46,592 nucleotides of DNA. Origin: Saprospiraceae bacterium. GTDB taxonomy: Bacteria; Bacteroidota; Bacteroidia; Chitinophagales; Saprospiraceae. The DNA is taken from positions 1 to 46,592 of the forward strand of contig JALHRK010000007.1 in assembly GCA_022841505.1 (NCBI GenBank), in the 5' to 3' direction. The notes under the pieces were generated by a model. That model was given only the letters and a program-made list of their open reading frames with translations. It was not told where the DNA came from and did no database searches. Below are positions 42,405 through 46,592 of this stretch, piece by piece (positions within the stretch are counted from its first letter, which is position 1; each line of letters starts with the position of its first letter). Position numbers and translations under genes: made by a program.

Positions 42405-43841
42405 TCAATACAAGGACAACAGCCATTCGCGTTCTGCCAGATACTCCGTTTGCGTAATCTCCTTTTTGAGTTTACCCCGCTCCGTGGCGCTCCTCCTGGC
42501 AGGAACAATCATTTTTTTCATAAACCGCACAAAATTCCGGTACATTTCCCGGTGGTAGCCGCCTTCCCGATGGCGGCGCAGGTAGATGTCGAAGCTGTCC
42601 AACAACGATTCGAGCGCCTGGAGCTCGCCCTGTTCGTAGTACATGCGCACCATCATGCGGCGGGCGTCGAAATTTTCGAGCATTTCGCGCAATTCCACGT
42701 GCCGCAGGAGTTCCAGCGCTGCATCGTATTCCTGTTTTCGGAAATAATAGGTGGCTAAGTTGTAGCGGTAAATGTTTTCCCGGTCTTTTGGCGACAGAAA
42801 AGATTGAAATTCCTGGAGGTAGCTGAACGCCCAGTCCCACTCTCCTACCCCGACTGCGATATTCATGACGTTGCGGTAGGTCGTTTTAGAAAGGTATCCG
42901 TTTTCGAGAAATACCCGCCGCTCCAGCCCGCTCCGGTACAAATCAAAAGCCTCCCGCATGTATTTTTTATCGGCGGCGTTGATCCTTCGGATGCAAACAT
43001 TCAGCGCCAGAATATACAGGTCGCGCAGATCGGGGTTCGGAAAGACTTCGCCATTTTTAGCAAGGAGTGCTTTTAAACGCAGAAAGTGCGCTTCATTTTC
43101 CGGTTCTGCAAGGGCAACATAACTGGCGTGCCAGGTTTCAACCGCGGCGTTGTCCCGAAAAACGCCTTCCTCCACCAAACGCAAAGTTTCAGGCAGGTAA
43201 GGAATAATGGCCGAAACATTCGACATGGACTTTTGTGCCAGCAGGGAACAGCCTTGTCGGAAAGAATTGACGGCCACAAAAACGCCGAAAGCCCGGTTCA
43301 TTGCTTCCACATTATCTACCCCGCTGCGGTGTTTTTGTCTGCCGAGTTCCCAGACTTCCTGTTCCAATGCAAACTGATAAAAATAGTAGCCATCGTGGCG
43401 AAAAGCGGATTGAGCGAGCGCAGATTTTGAGCGCTCCAATTCCTTTTCCCAAAATTCATTGGCGCCCAGTTTTTTCAGCGCATAACACAGGTGCAGGTTC
43501 ACATTTGATGGTTCATTGTTCCATTCCTGCCAGGCCAAACAATTGCGGATCACTTCGAGCAGGTAGGCCATCAGGTGGCGCATTTTGCCGTCGTCGTAGG
43601 CAATGGATTTTTTTGGGCTTCCCGCAAATACTGATTCAAAGGCAGCTTCTTTGGTGAAACCATCCGCCTTTTTACGTCCGGGTTTTGCAGGGCTTTCAGA
43701 TGCCTGCTTTTCTATAAAATCCAGTAAACGAGTCACTTCTTCCCGTTGGTTGAACAAAGGCGAACGCACGGCTTTGGCGATGAGGCGACGTTGGGCATCG
43801 GGTAGGGTTTGCCAAACTTTGACGATGGTTGCGCTTTTCAT
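42405..43841 (-). CDS. Helical-repeat protein of unknown function
   Basis: 478 residues, no signal peptide or membrane segment. The sequence is almost all amphipathic helices, TPR-like in the second half: WAFSYLQEFQSFLSPKDREN, NLATYYFRKQEYDAALELLRHVE and MYYEQGELQALESLLDSFDIYLRRHR. The N-terminal 60 residues (VWQTLPDAQRRLIAKAVRSPLFNQREEVTRLLDF) look like a short helical bundle. The C-terminal 40 are basic. It is not recognised; a cytoplasmic protein-binding scaffold is likely. It is convergent with the DHFR-like gene and divergent from the large T9SS cargo gene, sharing a 170-base AT-rich gap with it. Confidence 0.7.
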   Translation of the reverse strand: MKSATIVKVWQTLPDAQRRLIAKAVRSPLFNQREEVTRLLDFIEKQASESPAKPGRKKADGFTKEAAFESVFAGSPKKSIAYDDGKMRHLMAYLLEVIRNCLAWQEWNNEPSNVNLHLCYALKKLGANEFWEKELERSKSALAQSAFRHDGYYFYQFALEQEVWELGRQKHRSGVDNVEAMNRAFGVFVAVNSFRQGCSLLAQKSMSNVSAIIPYLPETLRLVEEGVFRDNAAVETWHASYVALAEPENEAHFLRLKALLAKNGEVFPNPDLRDLYILALNVCIRRINAADKKYMREAFDLYRSGLERRVFLENGYLSKTTYRNVMNIAVGVGEWDWAFSYLQEFQSFLSPKDRENIYRYNLATYYFRKQEYDAALELLRHVELREMLENFDARRMMVRMYYEQGELQALESLLDSFDIYLRRHREGGYHREMYRNFVRFMKKMIVPARRSATERGKLKKEITQTEYLAEREWLLSLY

Positions 43842-44012
43842 GTTGCGATAATTTGCACAATTATCATTATAACTAATTATAAAACAATGTTTTTGATAAA
43901 AAAAATATTAAATTATTGTGACAAACAAGAAAAAATGTCTTTTGCAAGCACCAGAACAACGCCCATCTTTGAAGAAAAATAATTAAATCTACCACCACAA
44001 AATAAATGAGCT

Positions 44013-46592
44013 ATGAAAAGATTCTTCTTTACCCTGCTTGGCTTTTTGCTTTACGCGGTTGATATTGAGGCGCAGTCCTGCCTCCCGGAAGGAATCCGGT
44101 TCACTCATCAGTCTCAAGTTGACAGCTTTCCCATAACCTATGCGGGATGTCATGAGGTATTAGGAGATGTTAATATTGACACGACAGACATTACCAACCT
44201 TGATAGTCTGTATCTAATAACTCATATACACGGAAGCCTTAGTATAAGAACAAATGAAGACCTTCGTTCCTTTCAGGGGCTGCATAATCTCCAGGTGGTA
44301 AACGGGAGCGTTGTTATAGTAGATAATCACAATAACCAGTTGACAAGTTTAGCAGGCTTTGACAACCTCACGCTTGTAGGAGGGAGACTGGAAATCAACT
44401 ACAACGTCAACATCAACACCTTGAGCAATTTGGCGAGCCTGACCACCATACAGGGGGATACCAACAATAAAGGATTACAAATCTTTGGGCTACATGGAAT
44501 ACAAAATTTAGAAGGACTTGAAAACCTTACCGAAATTGGTGGAGGGTTGGCAGTTGTACATTGTCAAAATGTGACAAGCCTGGAAGCTTTAGGGCCAATT
44601 ACCTCCATCGGTGGCGACCTGGATATCAGAGGCACGGGAATCTCCAATTTTTCCGGCCTCGAGCAATTAACTCATGTGGGTGGAGCATTGCTAATTGGTT
44701 ACAATTACGAACTGACTAACCTTGATGCCCTAAGCCAATTGACTGAAATAAACGGGAGCATGTATATCGAAGAAAACTTTGCATTGACTTCGATATCAGG
44801 TTTGGAAAATATTACCTCGCCAATTCTTCATGCCCGCATAGAGAAAAATTCATTGCTGACCTATTGTGCTATTGCTCCACTCTGCAACGCGCTTTCCGGG
44901 CCGGGCGAAGAGATCTTTATTTTTGAAAACAATGCTGAAGGTTGCAATACCCAGGAGGAGGTGGAGTCTGAATGTACCGGCCAGCCAATAAAAGTAATTG
45001 TTTTGGTGGATACCGATGGAGATTGTCAACAAGACCCGGTTAACCTGCCTTTTAGTGAGATGCAGGTGCATTTTGACAGTGATGCTTCTGCTTTGACCCG
45101 ATCAACAGACGCGAACGGGGTTGTTTATTTCACCCGGGTGGATTCTAATGATTTTTCCCTTTATCTTCCTCAAACACCTTCAGAACACTGGGAGGCATGC
45201 TTTGACACACTGACCTTAGATCCTACGAATCTGGAAGATACAATCTTTGCTACTATTTTGCTTTCTCCCTCGAGTTTTTGCCCTGAATTATCTACAGAAT
45301 TGGGATTGCCTCCTGCTTTTAGAGGATGTCTGATCAATTCCAATATTCAGGTACAAATTCAAAATGTTGGTACAATCACTGCAGAGAATATTCAGGCAGC
45401 TGTTGTATTGCCTTCATCCGCAATCGAACTGATCAGTTCATCGGTTCCAATTTTGATGCAAAATGGCGACACCATATTTTTCTCTGTCAGCAATTTGGCG
45501 TTTTTTGAATCCACCTCAATAGACTTGGTTGTAAAAACGCGGTGCGATACCTTTTTACTTGGCCAAACACTCTGTGTAGAAGCATTCGCATATCCGGAAA
45601 ATGCCTGCCCTTCCGGAATTGAGAGCTTTTCTGAAATACGCCTCTATTCGCAATGCCTTGACGATGAAACTGTCCGCTTTACAATCCAGAATGTCGGTAA
45701 TGCACCGACGCAAGGAATGCATGAATACGTCATCATCGAAGATGAAGTGGTTTTGATGACAGACGATTTCGATCTGGAGCCTATGGAAACCAGGATCATA
45801 GATGTGCCTGCGACTGGCGCTACCTATCGTATGGAAGCTACCCGTTTTCCGGATGGCACCCAGACCGCAGTCGCGTTGGAAAATTGCGGGGGATTGACTC
45901 CGGGGCTTATTACTGCTTATTGGTTGGATGAAGGGCTGGAAAACCATGATTTCGATTGCCGGGAGGTTGTGTTGGCCTACGACCCTAACCAAAAAACGGC
46001 CATTCCCAAAGGCATTAGCGAAGAACATTTGCTTTCCGCAAACCGAACGTTGCAATACACCATTGAATTCCAAAATACAGGTACAGATACGGCTTTTCGG
46101 GTGCTGTTGACAGATGTGCTTTCCCCTTACCTTGATGTTGCGACTTTCCGGCCCGGTTCGGCTTCGCATGATTACACCTGGGAGATAAAAGATAATAACA
46201 AATTGAAAGTGCTCTTTTTTCCGATTGCGCTGCCGGATAGTAATCAGAATCTAGCTGGCTCCCAAGGCTTTTTTACCTTCAACATTGACCAGGTTCAGGA
46301 TCTGCCAGATGGCACGGTCATTGAAAACACGGCAAATATTGTATTCGATTACAACCCACCCATTGTGACCAATACTGTATTCCATACTATTGGCGAATTG
46401 TTGGTCATCATTGATGACTCGGAGCACGAAACTGATCCTGTCTGGACGGTATTTGCCAATCCGGTCAGCACCACGGCAACCTTTCGGACAAAAAAAGTGA
46501 TCGCCGGTGAAAAACGCTTTGAACTATTCGATTCATCCGGCAGGCTGGTTAGAACCCATCGCTTTGAAGGCCAGGAATTTTTGTTCGAGCGC
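44013..46592 (+). CDS. Large T9SS cargo protein with receptor-L-like repeats (3' end cut by window)
   Basis: About 860 residues are visible and the frame is open to the window end. A signal peptide (MKRFFFTLLGFLLYAVDIEAQ) is followed by leucine-rich, receptor-L-domain-like repeats over residues about 60-290: LTSLAGFDNLTLVGGRLEI, ISNFSGLEQLTHVGGALLIG, LTNLDALSQLTEINGSMYI. Next come beta-rich, DUF11-like modules (VIVLVDTDGDCQQDPV, YTIEFQNTGTDTAFRVLLTD, NTANIVFDYNPPIVTNTV). The last visible part (WTVFANPVSTTATFRTKK, FELFDSSGRLVRT) matches the start of a type A T9SS sorting domain. The protein is thus exported to the cell surface or medium, with a likely role in adhesion. The cut leaves only the last residues of the sorting domain outside. 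Confidence 0.88.
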   Translation, partial: MKRFFFTLLGFLLYAVDIEAQSCLPEGIRFTHQSQVDSFPITYAGCHEVLGDVNIDTTDITNLDSLYLITHIHGSLSIRTNEDLRSFQGLHNLQVVNGSVVIVDNHNNQLTSLAGFDNLTLVGGRLEINYNVNINTLSNLASLTTIQGDTNNKGLQIFGLHGIQNLEGLENLTEIGGGLAVVHCQNVTSLEALGPITSIGGDLDIRGTGISNFSGLEQLTHVGGALLIGYNYELTNLDALSQLTEINGSMYIEENFALTSISGLENITSPILHARIEKNSLLTYCAIAPLCNALSGPGEEIFIFENNAEGCNTQEEVESECTGQPIKVIVLVDTDGDCQQDPVNLPFSEMQVHFDSDASALTRSTDANGVVYFTRVDSNDFSLYLPQTPSEHWEACFDTLTLDPTNLEDTIFATILLSPSSFCPELSTELGLPPAFRGCLINSNIQVQIQNVGTITAENIQAAVVLPSSAIELISSSVPILMQNGDTIFFSVSNLAFFESTSIDLVVKTRCDTFLLGQTLCVEAFAYPENACPSGIESFSEIRLYSQCLDDETVRFTIQNVGNAPTQGMHEYVIIEDEVVLMTDDFDLEPMETRIIDVPATGATYRMEATRFPDGTQTAVALENCGGLTPGLITAYWLDEGLENHDFDCREVVLAYDPNQKTAIPKGISEEHLLSANRTLQYTIEFQNTGTDTAFRVLLTDVLSPYLDVATFRPGSASHDYTWEIKDNNKLKVLFFPIALPDSNQNLAGSQGFFTFNIDQVQDLPDGTVIENTANIVFDYNPPIVTNTVFHTIGELLVIIDDSEHETDPVWTVFANPVSTTATFRTKKVIAGEKRFELFDSSGRLVRTHRFEGQEFLFER

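Overview
The window looks like a chromosomal piece of a Bacteroidota bacterium, most likely Saprospiraceae-like. The evidence is the two kinds of type IX secretion (T9SS) C-terminal signals (a gliding-motility-associated CHU_C/type B domain at 14839-17700 and a type A-like tail at 44013-46592), a TonB-dependent receptor with a carboxypeptidase-regulatory-like N-terminus, a DUF5689 lipoprotein, a PIF1-like helicase, a Bacteroidota-type leucyl-tRNA synthetase, -7 promoter boxes of the form TAnnTTTG, and few Shine-Dalgarno sequences. No rRNA, tRNA, CRISPR array, transposase or phage gene was seen. Genus and species cannot be fixed from the sequence alone.

Layout. 1-400: start of a secreted protein cut by the window edge. 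529-4639 (-): leuS followed by a heptose-7-phosphate kinase; LeuRS carries an extra segment of about 100 residues just before its KMSKR loop. 4836-8184 (+): a small membrane-anchored coiled-coil protein and an M16 zinc peptidase. 8411-14584 (-): a tightly packed, visibly AT-richer surface-glycan operon (methyltransferase, HAD phosphatase, LicC/PntC-like nucleotidyltransferase, LicD, Wzx-type flippase, GT2), ending with a MOSC protein. 14839-17700 (+): a T9SS-exported protein with eight 216-bp tandem repeats. 17770-25388: TonB receptor and DUF5689 lipoprotein (-) divergent from a secreted endonuclease/exonuclease/phosphatase, a PIF1-like helicase and a 43-residue membrane peptide (+); the first three look like a nucleic-acid or phosphate-ester scavenging set. 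25891-28458 (+): ammonium transporter and a beta-barrel porin. 28519-33243 (-): GT4 glycosyltransferase translationally coupled to an unusual GH13-like protein, then a DASH cryptochrome. 33387-36231: GH3 glycosidase divergent from a Nudix-fold regulator with a damaged Nudix box; a palindrome lies over the GH3 promoter. 36236-41652: beta-carbonic anhydrase, a GMC dehydrogenase with its Tat-exported small subunit, a Gfo/Idh/MocA oxidoreductase, and glucosamine-6-phosphate deaminase. 41882-46592: a DHFR-like reductase, an uncharacterised helical-repeat protein, and the start of a large T9SS cargo protein.

Intergenic DNA holds several palindromic elements: an imperfect 35-bp inverted repeat (8186-8412), a 24-bp inverted repeat (33295-33385), a 108-bp nested hairpin (39301-39408), an 80-bp tandem array of double palindromes (40554-40890) and a 13-bp inverted repeat (41746-41861). 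They lie outside genes apart from the last two bases of one arm, and look like MITE/REP-type elements.

The most interesting candidates are the TonB receptor/DUF5689/nuclease module, the LicC-LicD-type operon with its own methyltransferase and phosphatase, the GT4-GH13-like pair, the nuclease-like insert in LeuRS, and the 80-bp palindrome array.
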